The notes beneath the pieces are model-generated. The model ran no database searches. It saw only the letters and a program-made list of their open reading frames with translations, and was not told the DNA's origin. 64,000 bases of DNA from Thioalkalivibrio sulfidiphilus (GTDB lineage: Bacteria > Pseudomonadota > Gammaproteobacteria > Ectothiorhodospirales > Ectothiorhodospiraceae), in NCBI RefSeq assembly GCF_000377945.1, contig NZ_KB898930.1, forward strand, positions 36,162 to 100,161, in the 5' to 3' direction. The position numbers were made by a program, and so were the translations under genes. Positions 30,091-38,173 of this stretch are shown here, one piece after another (the first letter of the stretch is position 1; each line of letters begins with the position of its first letter).

Positions 30091-30261
30091 GGGTCCGCAA
30101 ATGAACGCAAAAGGACGCGAATAAGGGACTCAAAAACAGGAACGTAACACTAACGTCGCGGACGCCAAGGTTCGCTGGATGCCTGAATCATCCTCGCCCC
30201 CTCAGCGGTTTTGTTCATGCTAAAGGGTTAATTCGCGTCCATTTGCGTTCATTCGCGGACC
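30091..30261. repeat. Inverted-repeat intergenic element, copy 2 (right of purT)
   Basis: Same terminal arms as 28666-28818 (GGGTCCGCAAATGAACGCAA at the left, near-complement ending GCGGACC at the right) with about 100 bases of different inner sequence. It starts 6 bases after the purT stop and reaches to 13 bases before the stop of the convergent DJ-1 gene, so it may serve as a bidirectional terminator. Confidence 0.8.
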
Positions 30262-30274
30262 AAATTTCAATAGT

Positions 30275-30829
30275 TCAGGGCCGTTGCAGCGGCTCTTCCA
30301 CCTGGCGGCGTTTGTCCGGGCCGGCGAGCAGTTCGATCAGGTCCAGGGCGAAGTCCATGGCCGTGCCGGGGCCCTTGGAGGTGATGACGTTGCCGTCGCG
30401 CTGCACGGCGGCGGCGGTGAGCTTCGTGTCCGATCCCAGGTCCATGGCCTCCAGCACGCCGGGGTAGGCGGTGGCCTGCTTGCCCTTGAGCAGTCCGGCG
30501 TTCGCCAGCACCTTGGGGGCGGCGCAGATGGCGCCCACGTAGCGGCCCTCGGCGGCCAGTTTCTTCAGCAGGGCGTGGATGCGCGGGTCGGCATTGAGGT
30601 GGTCGGCGCCGGGCAGGCCGCCGGGCAGAACCATGAGGTCGTAGCGGCCGTCCCTGGCCTCGTCGAGGGTTTGATCGGGCAGGATCGTGGTGCCGCGGGA
30701 GCAGCGTACCGGGCCCGGTTCCAGGCCGGCGGTGACCACGTTGAAGCCGGCGCGGCGGAACAGGTCGATCAGGGTGACGGCTTCGAGCTCCTCGCAGCCG
30801 TTGGCGAGGGGGATAAGGATGCTTGCCAT
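30275..30829 (-). CDS. DJ-1/PfpI family protein (YajL-like)
   Basis: The 184-aa product has the DJ-1 fold motifs: LANGCEELEAV near residues 8-18 with the conserved Glu and VGAICAAPKVLA near 98-109 with the nucleophile-elbow Cys at about 102. Its closest well-known relative is YajL/ThiJ, a protein linked to oxidative-stress or deglycase-type activity, which is debated. Its 5' end overlaps the 3' end of the yibQ-like gene by 61 bases. A GGAGG site lies before the ATG. Confidence 0.88.
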   Translation of the reverse strand: MASILIPLANGCEELEAVTLIDLFRRAGFNVVTAGLEPGPVRCSRGTTILPDQTLDEARDGRYDLMVLPGGLPGADHLNADPRIHALLKKLAAEGRYVGAICAAPKVLANAGLLKGKQATAYPGVLEAMDLGSDTKLTAAAVQRDGNVITSKGPGTAMDFALDLIELLAGPDKRRQVEEPLQRP

Positions 30830-31608
30830 AGGGGGATCGCCTCCTTCCGTGTCAGGTATTCGCTCACGGGCACCAGTTCGATACCCGCTTCATGGAGTGT
30901 AGCGAGTCTGCGTTCCAACACATCCAGGGTGGCGCCGTAGGGGTGGCCGATGGCCAGGGCGTGACCGCGCCGCTGGGCCAGGCTGATGAGCTGATCCATC
31001 TGGGCCTCGACGAATTCCTCGTTGTCCGGGAGGGTGTCGAGGAATACGTCGCGACGGGTGGCGGGCAGACCGTGGTGCAGGGCCACCCGTTGGGCCACGC
31101 TCAGGGCCGTGGTCCGGCTGTCGACGAAATACAGGCCGTTTTGCGTCGCCAGTTCCGCCATGAACCAGTCCATGTAGCCGATGTGCCGGGTGAGCAGGCT
31201 GCCCATGTGGTTGTTCACGCCCCGCACGTGGGGCACGGAGGCCAGTGCCGCCAGGAAGGTTTCCCGCAGCGCCTCGCGTTCCATGTCCACGGTGATGGCA
31301 CCCGGGCCGAGGGGGAAAGGATGAGTGGCTTGCATGGGCAGGTGCAACATCACTTCCTTGCCCACATGGTCGGCCTCTTCCGCGAGGCGGCGGGCGAAGG
31401 GGGTGTGGGGAAGGATGGCCACGGTGACGGGGCCGGGCAGGGCCAGAGTGCGACGATCGGGACCGAGCTGGTTGCCCAGGTCGTCGATGATGATGGCGAT
31501 GAAAGGTCGCGGCGGCTCCAGGGCCTGGCTGGCGCCTGTCCAGAGCCACAGGCCCGGGAGCAGGATCGCCAGCCAGAGCGGCTGAAGCCGCCGCGAACCC
31601 CGCCGCAT
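30769..31608 (-). CDS. Divergent polysaccharide deacetylase family protein (YibQ-like)
   Basis: The 279-aa product has a signal peptide (LWLAILLPGLWLWTGASQALE) and the IAIIIDDLGNQ start of the divergent polysaccharide deacetylase family, with VMLHLPMQATHPFPLGPGA and VNNHMGSLLT motifs and a late GHPYGATLDVL. It is periplasmic, and the substrate is unknown. Start overlaps the ctpA stop (TGATG), the usual envC-ctpA-yibQ arrangement, suggesting a cell-wall remodelling role. Confidence 0.88.
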   Translation of the reverse strand: MRRGSRRLQPLWLAILLPGLWLWTGASQALEPPRPFIAIIIDDLGNQLGPDRRTLALPGPVTVAILPHTPFARRLAEEADHVGKEVMLHLPMQATHPFPLGPGAITVDMEREALRETFLAALASVPHVRGVNNHMGSLLTRHIGYMDWFMAELATQNGLYFVDSRTTALSVAQRVALHHGLPATRRDVFLDTLPDNEEFVEAQMDQLISLAQRRGHALAIGHPYGATLDVLERRLATLHEAGIELVPVSEYLTRKEAIPLWQASLSPSPTAARSSKPSP

Positions 31609-32906
31609 CAGCGGCGGGCCTGGAGAATGGTCAGCCCCTTGAGCAGGTTGAGGGCCTCGTAGAGCTGGTAGTCGCGCTGGGCCAGGGAGCCGTTGTCGAC
31701 GGGCTGCTCGCCGGCCTCCTCGGTGGCGCGCTGGCGCTGCAGGTGACGCTGCAGGGAGGCCTCGGTCACCGGGCGGGAGCCGTCGGTCTCCGCGGCGCTG
31801 ACCTGCAGGCGCTCGAGCTTGATGTCAGGCTCGATGCCCTCGGCCTGTATGGAGCGGCCCTCGGGGGTGTAGTAGCGGGCGGTGGTGAGCTTGAGCGCGG
31901 TGTCCTGACGCAGCGGCAGGATGGTCTGCACCGAGCCCTTGCCGAAGGTGCGGGTGCCCATGATCACGGCGCGCTGGTGGTCCTGCAGGGCGCCGGCGAC
32001 GATCTCGGAGGCGGAGGCGGAGCCCTCGTTGACCAGTACCACCATGGGCGCGCCCTTGAGCACGTCGCCGGGGGAGGCCTGGTAGCGGAACTGGGCGTCG
32101 GCGGTGCGGCCCTCGGTATAGACGATCAGGCCGTCTTCCAGGAAGGCATCGGAGACACCCACGGCGCCGTTGAGCACGCCGCCCGGGTTGTTGCGCAGGT
32201 CCAGGATCAGGCCGCGCAGGCCGTTGCCCTCGCGCTGCAGCTTGTTGATCTCCTCCACCAGGTTCTGGGCGGTGCGGGACTGGAAGTTGCTGATGCGCAC
32301 GTAGGCGAAGCCGGGCTCCAGCATCTCGCTGCGCACGCTGCGCACCCGGATGGTGTCGCGGGTGAGGGTGATGCGGATGGGCTGTTCGGCGCCCTCGCGC
32401 ATGATGGTCAGGGTGATGTCGGTGCCCTTGGGGCCGCGCATCATGTTGACCGCCTCATTGAGGGTCATGCCCTTCACCGGCCGGTCGTCCAGACGGATGA
32501 TCAGATCACCGGCGCGCACGCCGGCGCGGCTCGCCGGGGTGTCGTCGATGGGGGCGATCACCTTGACGAAGCCGTCCTCCATGCCCACCTCGAGACCCAG
32601 GCCACCGAACTCGCCGCTGGTGCCGATCTGCAGGTCCTGGAAGTCCCTGGGGGTCAGGTAGCTGGAGTGGGGATCGAGGCCGGAGAGCATGCCGCGGATG
32701 GCGTTCTCCAGCAGGGTGGTGTCGTCCACGTAATCCACGTAGTTGCGCTTGATGCGCATGTAGACGTCGGTGAAGGCGCGCAAGTCCTCAAGGGGGATGG
32801 CCTCGTTTTCCTGCTTGTTGGCGAAGACCCCGAAGGACAGGCTGAGCGCGAAACCCAGCAGGATGCCCGTCAGAACCCCAGCGCTGATCCGGGTGGTCGG
32901 TTTCAT
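31608..32906 (-). CDS. ctpA: Carboxy-terminal processing protease CtpA (S41 family)
   Basis: The 432-aa periplasmic protease carries an N-terminal signal or anchor (TRISAGVLTGILLGFALSLSFGVFA), a PDZ domain (GLGLEVGMEDGFVKVIAPI to about residue 180) and the S41 catalytic core. The Ser lies in GSASASEIVAGALQD and the Lys in GKGSVQTILPL. Such proteases trim lipoproteins and peptidoglycan hydrolases. Start at 32906 is chosen for GGAGA upstream and the signal sequence; an ATG 30 bases further upstream lacks these. It is the middle gene of envC-ctpA-yibQ. Confidence 0.95.
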   Translation of the reverse strand: MKPTTRISAGVLTGILLGFALSLSFGVFANKQENEAIPLEDLRAFTDVYMRIKRNYVDYVDDTTLLENAIRGMLSGLDPHSSYLTPRDFQDLQIGTSGEFGGLGLEVGMEDGFVKVIAPIDDTPASRAGVRAGDLIIRLDDRPVKGMTLNEAVNMMRGPKGTDITLTIMREGAEQPIRITLTRDTIRVRSVRSEMLEPGFAYVRISNFQSRTAQNLVEEINKLQREGNGLRGLILDLRNNPGGVLNGAVGVSDAFLEDGLIVYTEGRTADAQFRYQASPGDVLKGAPMVVLVNEGSASASEIVAGALQDHQRAVIMGTRTFGKGSVQTILPLRQDTALKLTTARYYTPEGRSIQAEGIEPDIKLERLQVSAAETDGSRPVTEASLQRHLQRQRATEEAGEQPVDNGSLAQRDYQLYEALNLLKGLTILQARR

Positions 32907-33075
32907 ACGGCAATTCTCCACGGCGTTGGGCCGCACCTCTCCGGGCGGCCCCGTTGACTCCGATCATAACACCCCCGATCTGACCCGCCTATCGCACCGG
33001 CCCGGGCCGGTGACCGCCGGTCAGCTCATTGGAGCCGGGCGGCGATCGGGCGGGGGAGCAGTGGTGGCTTGGCGG

Positions 33076-34263
33076 TCAGCGCCGGGAGGAAGGACCGGCG
33101 ATTAGTACCTTAGAGTCGCACCAGCGGTCAGGGTTCAGCGGCTTGCCCTGGTGGCGGATCTCGAAGTAGAGCCCGCGGGTGTCGGCGGAGGGGCCATCGC
33201 CCACCCGGGCGATCAGTTCGCCGGCCTGCACCCAGTCGCCCGGGGCGCGGTAGAGGCTCTGGTTGTGGCCGTAGAGGGTCATGTAGCCGCCGCCGTGGTC
33301 GATGATGGTGAGCAGGCCGTAGCCACGCATCCAGTCGGCGAACACCACCCGGCCGTGGTGGATGGCGTGCACCGGGTCGCCTGGCGCGGCGTCGATGATG
33401 ACGCCGCGCCAGGTCAGTCCTGCCTGGCCGCTGCGGGGGCTGCCGAAGCGGGCATTGAGCCTGCCGGCGGTGGGCCAGGGCAGCTTGCCCCGGCGCCCGG
33501 CGAAGGGTTCGTCCAGGGCGCTGTAGGCGGGGATGTCGCGCAGGGCGTTGTCCAGGGAGCGCAGCAGCTGTTCGAGTTCCTTCTCATCCTCCTCCAGCCG
33601 TCGCAGGCTGCTGCCGGCGGCGGCCATCTCGGCTTCGAGCCTCGCCAGCAGGCGACGGCGCTCGGCGCGGCCCTGTTCGAGCTCATCGCGCAGCGCCTGG
33701 CGCCGGGCCCGGTCCGCGGCCAGGGCCTCCCGGGAGGCCCGGACCTCGTCGCTCAGACGCGCCAGGCGCTCCAGGTCCGCCCGGGCGGCAACGATGCGTT
33801 CGCCCCGGGCCTCGTTGAAATGCTGGTAGTAGACCAGCAGGCGGCCCACCACGGCGGGGTCTTCCTGGTTGAGCAGCAGGCGCAGACGGTCCTGGCGTCC
33901 GGTGAGGTAGGCGGCGCGCAGCTGGCGGGAAAGCTGCTCCAGCTGGGTGGCCAGCCGTTCACGCTCCCGGGCGTGTTCCGCCTCCAGGTCCTTGAGCCGA
34001 CTCTCGGCGCCGGCCATGTCCCGTTCCACCCGGGCCAGGGCCTGGTCCACCCGGGCGATCTCCTGATCGCTTTGCCGCAGGGCGGCCTCCGCCCGGCCTT
34101 GCTCGCCCCGGGCGGCCTCCATGCGCTGGCGCAGGGCGGACATCTCCTTCTGCACCTGCTCCAGGCGGCGGGTGGCGTCGGCGCGCTCGTCGGCGGCCAA
34201 GGCGGTGGGTAGGGCCAGCAGCAGGGACAGGGCGAGTGCGGTCAGGAGGGCGGTTAGGCGCAC
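33076..34263 (-). CDS. envC: Murein hydrolase activator EnvC (M23/LytM family)
   Basis: The 395-aa product has a signal peptide (LTALLTALALSLLLALPTALA), a long coiled coil rich in Arg, Glu and Ala (about 25-260) and a C-terminal LytM domain (about 290-390) ending FEIRHQGKPLNPDRW. This matches EnvC, which is recruited to the division septum by FtsEX and activates amidases without cutting peptidoglycan itself. It is first of the minus-strand envC-ctpA-yibQ set; the upstream gpmI often found with it is missing. Confidence 0.93.
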   Translation of the reverse strand: MRLTALLTALALSLLLALPTALAADERADATRRLEQVQKEMSALRQRMEAARGEQGRAEAALRQSDQEIARVDQALARVERDMAGAESRLKDLEAEHARERERLATQLEQLSRQLRAAYLTGRQDRLRLLLNQEDPAVVGRLLVYYQHFNEARGERIVAARADLERLARLSDEVRASREALAADRARRQALRDELEQGRAERRRLLARLEAEMAAAGSSLRRLEEDEKELEQLLRSLDNALRDIPAYSALDEPFAGRRGKLPWPTAGRLNARFGSPRSGQAGLTWRGVIIDAAPGDPVHAIHHGRVVFADWMRGYGLLTIIDHGGGYMTLYGHNQSLYRAPGDWVQAGELIARVGDGPSADTRGLYFEIRHQGKPLNPDRWCDSKVLIAGPSSRR

Positions 34264-34289
34264 GGGAAATGTTGAATTTTACGGGGTTG

Positions 34290-34322
34290 GCATATAACTT
34301 AATCAGTTCTTTATTATATTGC
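34290..34322. promoter_or_regulatory. AT-rich divergent promoter/operator between envC and arsR-type gene
   Basis: CATATAAC at the left and TTATATTG at the right form an imperfect inverted repeat around TTAATCAGTTCTTTA. This is the only AT-rich stretch in the 115-base divergent gap. ArsR/SmtB regulators bind such ATA-flanked imperfect palindromes, so it is a candidate site for the regulator encoded at 34379. The exact -35 and -10 cannot be fixed. Confidence 0.45.
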
Positions 34323-34378
34323 ACAGAGTTGCCCGTGATATTTCAGCGCGGGCGCCATGATCGAGGCCTCCCATACCC

Positions 34379-34699
34379 ATGAATGCTAGCGCGATCCATC
34401 CCGAACTGATGACCCAGGAAGAAGATATCGAGCGTGCTTCCCGGTCACTCAAGGCCATGTCCCATCCCCTGCGTCTCAAGATCCTGTGCATCCTCGGCGA
34501 CCGCGAGGTCAGTGTCCAGGAGATCGTCGACAATGTGGGCACCTCCCAGAGCAACATCTCCCAGCACCTGGCCATCCTGCGTGACAAGGGTATCCTGGCC
34601 TCCCGCAAGGACGCCAACCGGGTCTACTACCGGGTGGGCGACGCGCGTACACTGCGCCTGATCGGCATGATGCAGGAAGTCTTCTGCCGGTCCGCCTGA
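34379..34699 (+). CDS. ArsR/SmtB-family transcriptional regulator
   Basis: The 106-aa winged-helix protein has the family core AMSHPLRLKILCILGDREVSVQEIV, the recognition helix TSQSNISQHLAIL (about 60-72) and the wing RKDANRVYYRVGD. It has only Cys36 and Cys103, without the ELCVC metal site of ArsR proper, so a thiol, sulfide or redox signal (as with sulfur-responsive relatives such as BigR/SqrR) is as likely as metal sensing. It stands upstream of rhodanese, glutaredoxin and thioredoxin genes on the same strand. Confidence 0.9.
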   Translation: MNASAIHPELMTQEEDIERASRSLKAMSHPLRLKILCILGDREVSVQEIVDNVGTSQSNISQHLAILRDKGILASRKDANRVYYRVGDARTLRLIGMMQEVFCRSA

Positions 34700-34735
34700 T
34701 CCACCCACCCGACTGCTCGGAGCCGACTGTCCCTC

Positions 34736-35161
34736 ATGGAACAGATCCTGGAGTTTTCCCGCAATAACCCCATCCTGATCATCGCCCTGCTCGCCATCAT
34801 GGGCATGATTGTGTTCACCGAGACCAAGCGCCTCTCGCGCCGTTATCAGAATCTGCCGCCGGCCCAGGCGGTGCGCGCCATGAACGAGGAAGGCAGCCTG
34901 ATCCTGGACGTGCGCGAGAACGCCGAGGTGCGTTCCGGGCGCATCAAGGGCGCCAAGCACATCCCTCTGAAAGAGCTGAAAGACCGCCTCAACGAGCTGT
35001 CCAAGTACAAGGACAAGTCCGTGGTGGTCTACTGCCGCAGCGGCAACCGCTCCGCCCAGGCCTGCGACATCCTCACCAGCAACGGGTTCGAGAAGGTGGT
35101 CAACCTGCACGGCGGCATGATGGCCTGGCAGGCCAACAACATGCCCGTGAGCAAGAAGTGA
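34736..35161 (+). CDS. Membrane-anchored rhodanese-like protein
   Basis: The 141-aa product has an N-terminal membrane helix (PILIIALLAIMGMIVF, about 12-27) and a rhodanese domain with ILDVRENAEVRSGRI and active-site loop CRSGNRSA (Cys100). Persulfide transfer on the cytoplasmic face of the membrane is likely (the YibN-like architecture often found next to grxC and secB). It overlaps the next gene's upstream start candidates by a few bases, pointing to an operon with grxC, trxC and secB. Confidence 0.92.
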   Translation: MEQILEFSRNNPILIIALLAIMGMIVFTETKRLSRRYQNLPPAQAVRAMNEEGSLILDVRENAEVRSGRIKGAKHIPLKELKDRLNELSKYKDKSVVVYCRSGNRSAQACDILTSNGFEKVVNLHGGMMAWQANNMPVSKK

Positions 35162-35172
35162 TGGAGCGCGCC

Positions 35173-35439
35173 ATGGCCGAGACCCCCGCCGTCGTCATCT
35201 ACACCAGCGGTTTCTGCCCCTACTGCATGTGGGCGCGGCGCATGCTCTCCGACAAGGGCGTGGCCTTCGAGGAGATCCGCGTGGACCGGGAGCCCGGTCA
35301 GCGCGCGGTGATGGAGCAGCGCAGCGGGCGCACCTCGGTACCGCAGATCTTCATCGGCGAATTCCACGTGGGCGGCTACGACGACATGGCCGCCCTGGAC
35401 CGGGCCGGGCGCCTGGACCCCATGCTGGGCCTGACCTGA
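35173..35439 (+). CDS. grxC: Glutaredoxin 3
   Basis: The 88-aa product has the CPYC active site at residues 15-18 (TSGFCPYCMWARRML), the TSVPQIFIGEFHVGGYDD segment (cis-Pro and glutathione-binding region) and the normal length. Start ATG 35173 has GGAG six bases upstream; GTG 35158 and ATG 35161 in the same frame are alternatives. It reduces disulfides or glutathionylated proteins with glutathione. Confidence 0.95.
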   Translation: MAETPAVVIYTSGFCPYCMWARRMLSDKGVAFEEIRVDREPGQRAVMEQRSGRTSVPQIFIGEFHVGGYDDMAALDRAGRLDPMLGLT

Positions 35440-35449
35440 GCGAGGCACC

Positions 35450-35890
35450 ATGAGCGAGGCACCCCACGTCGTCTGTCCCCATTGCGGCGGCGTCAACCGC
35501 CTGCCGACGGATAAGCCCGCCCGGGAGGCCCGCTGCGGCCGCTGCCACCAGGCCCTGTTCGACGGTCATCCCGCGGAACTGGACGCCGCCGGCCTGGAGC
35601 GCCAGATCTCCCGCAGCCACATCCCCGTGCTGGTGGACTTCTGGGCCCCCTGGTGCGGCCCCTGTAAGATGATGGCGCCGGCCTATGCCCAGGCCTGCCG
35701 GGAACTGGAGCCGGCCATGCGCGTGGCCAAGCTCGACACCCAGGCCTACCCCGATCCCGCCGCCCGCTTCGGCATCCGCGGCATCCCCACCCTGATCCTG
35801 TTCCACCAGGGCCGGGAAGTGGCCCGCACCAGCGGCGCCATGGACGCCCGATCCATCGTGGCCTGGGCGCGCGGGGCGCTGCGGGGCTGA
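35450..35890 (+). CDS. trxC: Thioredoxin 2 (zinc-binding)
   Basis: The 146-aa product has an N-terminal zinc ribbon with CPHC at 9-12 and CGRC at 29-32, then the thioredoxin fold with WCGPC (Cys69 and Cys72) and RGIPTLILF with the cis-Pro. This layout is specific to TrxC, a redox-sensitive thioredoxin induced by oxidative stress. It lies 10 bases after grxC, in the same putative operon. Confidence 0.95.
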   Translation: MSEAPHVVCPHCGGVNRLPTDKPAREARCGRCHQALFDGHPAELDAAGLERQISRSHIPVLVDFWAPWCGPCKMMAPAYAQACRELEPAMRVAKLDTQAYPDPAARFGIRGIPTLILFHQGREVARTSGAMDARSIVAWARGALRG

Positions 35891-35905
35891 AACGCTCGTA
35901 ATCGC

Positions 35906-36021
35906 AAAAGCGAACCGCCAAGGAACGCCAAGGTCTGCGCGAAGGTTCGCGAAGGAATGCCTGATCAAGTAGCCCCTGGCGTCCTTGGCGCAGACCTTCG
36001 CGCCCTTCGCGGTTCGCTTTT
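35906..36021. repeat. Long inverted repeat between trxC and secB
   Basis: Arms of about 40 bases, the left beginning AAAAGCGAACCGCCAAGGAA and the right ending as CGCGGTTCGCTTTT, enclose about 30 bases including a small TTCGCGAA palindrome. It can form a very stable hairpin and may terminate or attenuate transcription after trxC. The arm units (CCAAGG, GCGAAGG) are themselves repetitive. Confidence 0.75.
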
Positions 36022-36114
36022 CACGGGTGCCCATGAAGTTTGCCGGCCCCCGCGCAGCCGCCTATCATGTGCGGCCTGTCCCGCCTTCATATCAAGCCAT
36101 CTTCCGGAGTCATC

Positions 36115-36621
36115 ATGTCCGACAGCCAGCAGCCCGGCGCCGCCACCGAACAGCCCAAGACCGAATTCGCCCTGCAGAAGTTCTACCTCAAGGACGTCTC
36201 CCTGGAGTGCCCCCGTTCTCCCCAGGTGTTCACCGGTGAGTGGAAGCCCGAGACCAACGTGCAGTTGAACAGCCTGGCCCGTCCCCTGGACGACCAGGGC
36301 CTGTTCGAGGTGGAACTGACCCTGACCGTGACCACCAAGTCCGGCGGTGAGGTGGCCTACCTGGTGGAGGTCAAGCAGGCGGGCGTGTTCCTGGCCCGGG
36401 GCTTTCCCAAGGAGCAGATGGGTCACCTGCTGGCGGCCTACTGCCCGACCACCTTGTTCCCCTTCGCCCGCGAGGCCGTCACCGACCTGGTGAGCAAGGC
36501 CGGCTTCCCCCAGATGCTGCTGGCGCCGGTGAACTTCGACGCCCTCTACGCCCAGCAGCTTGCGCAGAATCATGCCGGCAAGGCAGGGGAAGAATCCGCG
36601 CCCGCCGGCGCGAGTCACTGA
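36115..36621 (+). CDS. secB: Protein-export chaperone SecB
   Basis: The 168-aa product has the family core FALQKFYLKDVSLECPRSPQVF, GVFLARGFPKEQMGHLLAAYCPTTLFPFAREAV in pieces (about 85-125) and an acidic, flexible tail. The tetrameric chaperone keeps preproteins unfolded and hands them to SecA. ATG 36115 has GGAG upstream; an earlier in-frame ATG (36040) overlaps the inverted-repeat neighbourhood and adds an untypical N-terminus. gpsA follows at once, as in enterics. Confidence 0.96.
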   Translation: MSDSQQPGAATEQPKTEFALQKFYLKDVSLECPRSPQVFTGEWKPETNVQLNSLARPLDDQGLFEVELTLTVTTKSGGEVAYLVEVKQAGVFLARGFPKEQMGHLLAAYCPTTLFPFAREAVTDLVSKAGFPQMLLAPVNFDALYAQQLAQNHAGKAGEESAPAGASH

Positions 36622-36634
36622 GGTCCGCGCCTCC

Positions 36635-37636
36635 ATGAGCCAGCCACCCGTCGCAGTGCTGGGCGCCGGCTCCTGGGGCACTGCCCTGGCCATCCACCTG
36701 GCCCGCCAGGGCCACCGGGTGCGTCTCTGGGGCCGTGACCCCGAGGCCATGGCCGCCATGGCCGAGGCAAATTGCAATACCCGTTACCTGCCCGACGCGC
36801 CGTTCCCCCCGGGGCTGGAACCCACCGCGGATCTGGAAGCGGCGCTGCGCGAGACCACTTGCTGGCTGGTGGGGGTGCCCAGCCAGGCCTTCCGGGAGAT
36901 GCTGCAGAAACTGGCCCCCTACCGGGACGACGCCCGGGTGCTGGTCTGGGCCACAAAGGGCCTGGAGGAACACAGCGGCCAGTGGCTGCACCAGGTGGTG
37001 GCCGAGGAGCTGGGGTTCAACTTTCCCTGCGCCGTGATCTCCGGACCCAGCTTCGCCAGGGAAGTGGCCCGGGGCCTGCCCACGGCGCTCACCGTGGCCT
37101 CCACCACCCCCGGCGTGGCCGAGCGGGTGGCCGAGTGGTTTCATGGCGAGCGCATGCGGGTCTACCTGAGCGACGATGTGCTGGGTGTGCAGCTGGGCGG
37201 GGCCTTCAAGAACGTGCTGGCCATCGCCGCCGGCATCTCCGACGGCCTGGGCTTCGGCGCCAACGCCCGGGCGGCGCTGATCACCCGGGGCCTGGCCGAA
37301 CTGATGCGCCTGGGGGATGCCGCCGGCGCCCGCCGCGAGACCCTCATGGGCCTGTCCGGCCTCGGCGACCTGGTGCTCACCTGCACCGACGACCAGTCGC
37401 GCAACCGACGCCTCGGCCTGGCCCTGGGCCGGGGCGAGTCCCTGGACGCGGCGCTGGCCGCCATCGGCCAGGCGGTGGAGGGCGCGCGCACCGCCCGCAT
37501 GGCGGTCTCCAAGGCCGCCGAACTGGGCGTGGACATGCCCATCTGCCACCAGGTGCACCGGGTGCTGTACGTGGGCCGCTCGGCCATCGAGGCGGTGGGG
37601 GAGCTGCTGGGCAGGGATCAGAAGCCGGAGTTTTAG
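36635..37636 (+). CDS. gpsA: Glycerol-3-phosphate dehydrogenase [NAD(P)+]
   Basis: Makes sn-glycerol-3-phosphate for phospholipids. The 333-aa product has the N-terminal Rossmann motif VLGAGSWGTALA (about 8-19), the substrate and catalytic region ISGPSFAREVARGLPTALT and the C-terminal LGGAFKNVLAIAAGISDGLGFG with the conserved Lys. It starts 13 bases after secB. Length is normal. Confidence 0.96.
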   Translation: MSQPPVAVLGAGSWGTALAIHLARQGHRVRLWGRDPEAMAAMAEANCNTRYLPDAPFPPGLEPTADLEAALRETTCWLVGVPSQAFREMLQKLAPYRDDARVLVWATKGLEEHSGQWLHQVVAEELGFNFPCAVISGPSFAREVARGLPTALTVASTTPGVAERVAEWFHGERMRVYLSDDVLGVQLGGAFKNVLAIAAGISDGLGFGANARAALITRGLAELMRLGDAAGARRETLMGLSGLGDLVLTCTDDQSRNRRLGLALGRGESLDAALAAIGQAVEGARTARMAVSKAAELGVDMPICHQVHRVLYVGRSAIEAVGELLGRDQKPEF

Positions 37637-37715
37637 TTGAAGTAAGAAGTGGGAATTTGGAAGTGGGAAGTAAAGGCCTTTAACTTCGCACTTCCCAATT
37701 TACACTTCCAACTTC
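37637..37715. repeat. GGAAGTGGGAA-type inverted repeat
   Basis: GAAGTAAGAAGTGGGAATTT is followed by an inverse run (CTTCGCACTTCCCAATTTAC) about 30 bases later, giving a hairpin between the convergent gpsA and trmL genes, where it could stop transcription from both sides. The same word family occurs at 50913-51005 and 51434-51520 inside the mshD and mshO leaders. Confidence 0.7.
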
Positions 37716-38173
37716 AGTGCGGCAAAGCCGCACTGCCGCCACGCCTCATACACCATCACCGCCGCCGCATTGGAGAGGTTGAGGCTGCGGCTGCCGGGCG
37801 CCATGGGGATGCGCAGGCGGCGGTCTTCGGGCAGGCCATCCAGGATCTCCGCAGGCAGGCCGCGGGTCTCGGGGCCGAACAGGAAGGCGTCGCCGGGCCG
37901 GAAGGCAGGAGCCGAGTGGGGCAGGCTGGCCCGGGTGGTCAGGGCGAACATGCGCTCGGGCGCCACGGCTGACGCGAAGGCCGCGAGGCTGTCATACTCT
38001 GCCACCTGCGCCATGTCCCGATAATCCAGCCCCGCGCGTTTGAGTTTCGCCTCATCTAGGCTGAAGCCCAGGGGGTGGATCAGGTGCAGGCGGCAACCCG
38101 TGTTGGCGCACAGGCGCATGATGTTGCCCGTGTTGGGGGCGATCTCCGGTTGATAGAGGACCACGTGAAACAT
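37700..38173 (-). CDS. trmL: tRNA (cytidine/uridine(34)-2'-O)-methyltransferase TrmL
   Basis: SPOUT-class methyltransferase for the wobble base of tRNA-Leu. The 157-aa product begins MFHVVLYQPEIAPNTGNIMR, nearly the canonical family start, and has the knot motifs FLFGPETRGLP and IPMAPGSRSLNLSNAAAVMVYEA. The start codon at 38173 overlaps that of divergent pyrD by two bases, so there is no room for a separate promoter region between them. Confidence 0.95.
   Translation of the reverse strand: MFHVVLYQPEIAPNTGNIMRLCANTGCRLHLIHPLGFSLDEAKLKRAGLDYRDMAQVAEYDSLAAFASAVAPERMFALTTRASLPHSAPAFRPGDAFLFGPETRGLPAEILDGLPEDRRLRIPMAPGSRSLNLSNAAAVMVYEAWRQCGFAALKLEV

Noticed and set aside
30284..32957. Long plus-strand frames opposite the DJ-1, yibQ and ctpA genes
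   Set aside because: Val/Gly/His/Gln-rich shadows of clear minus-strand genes.
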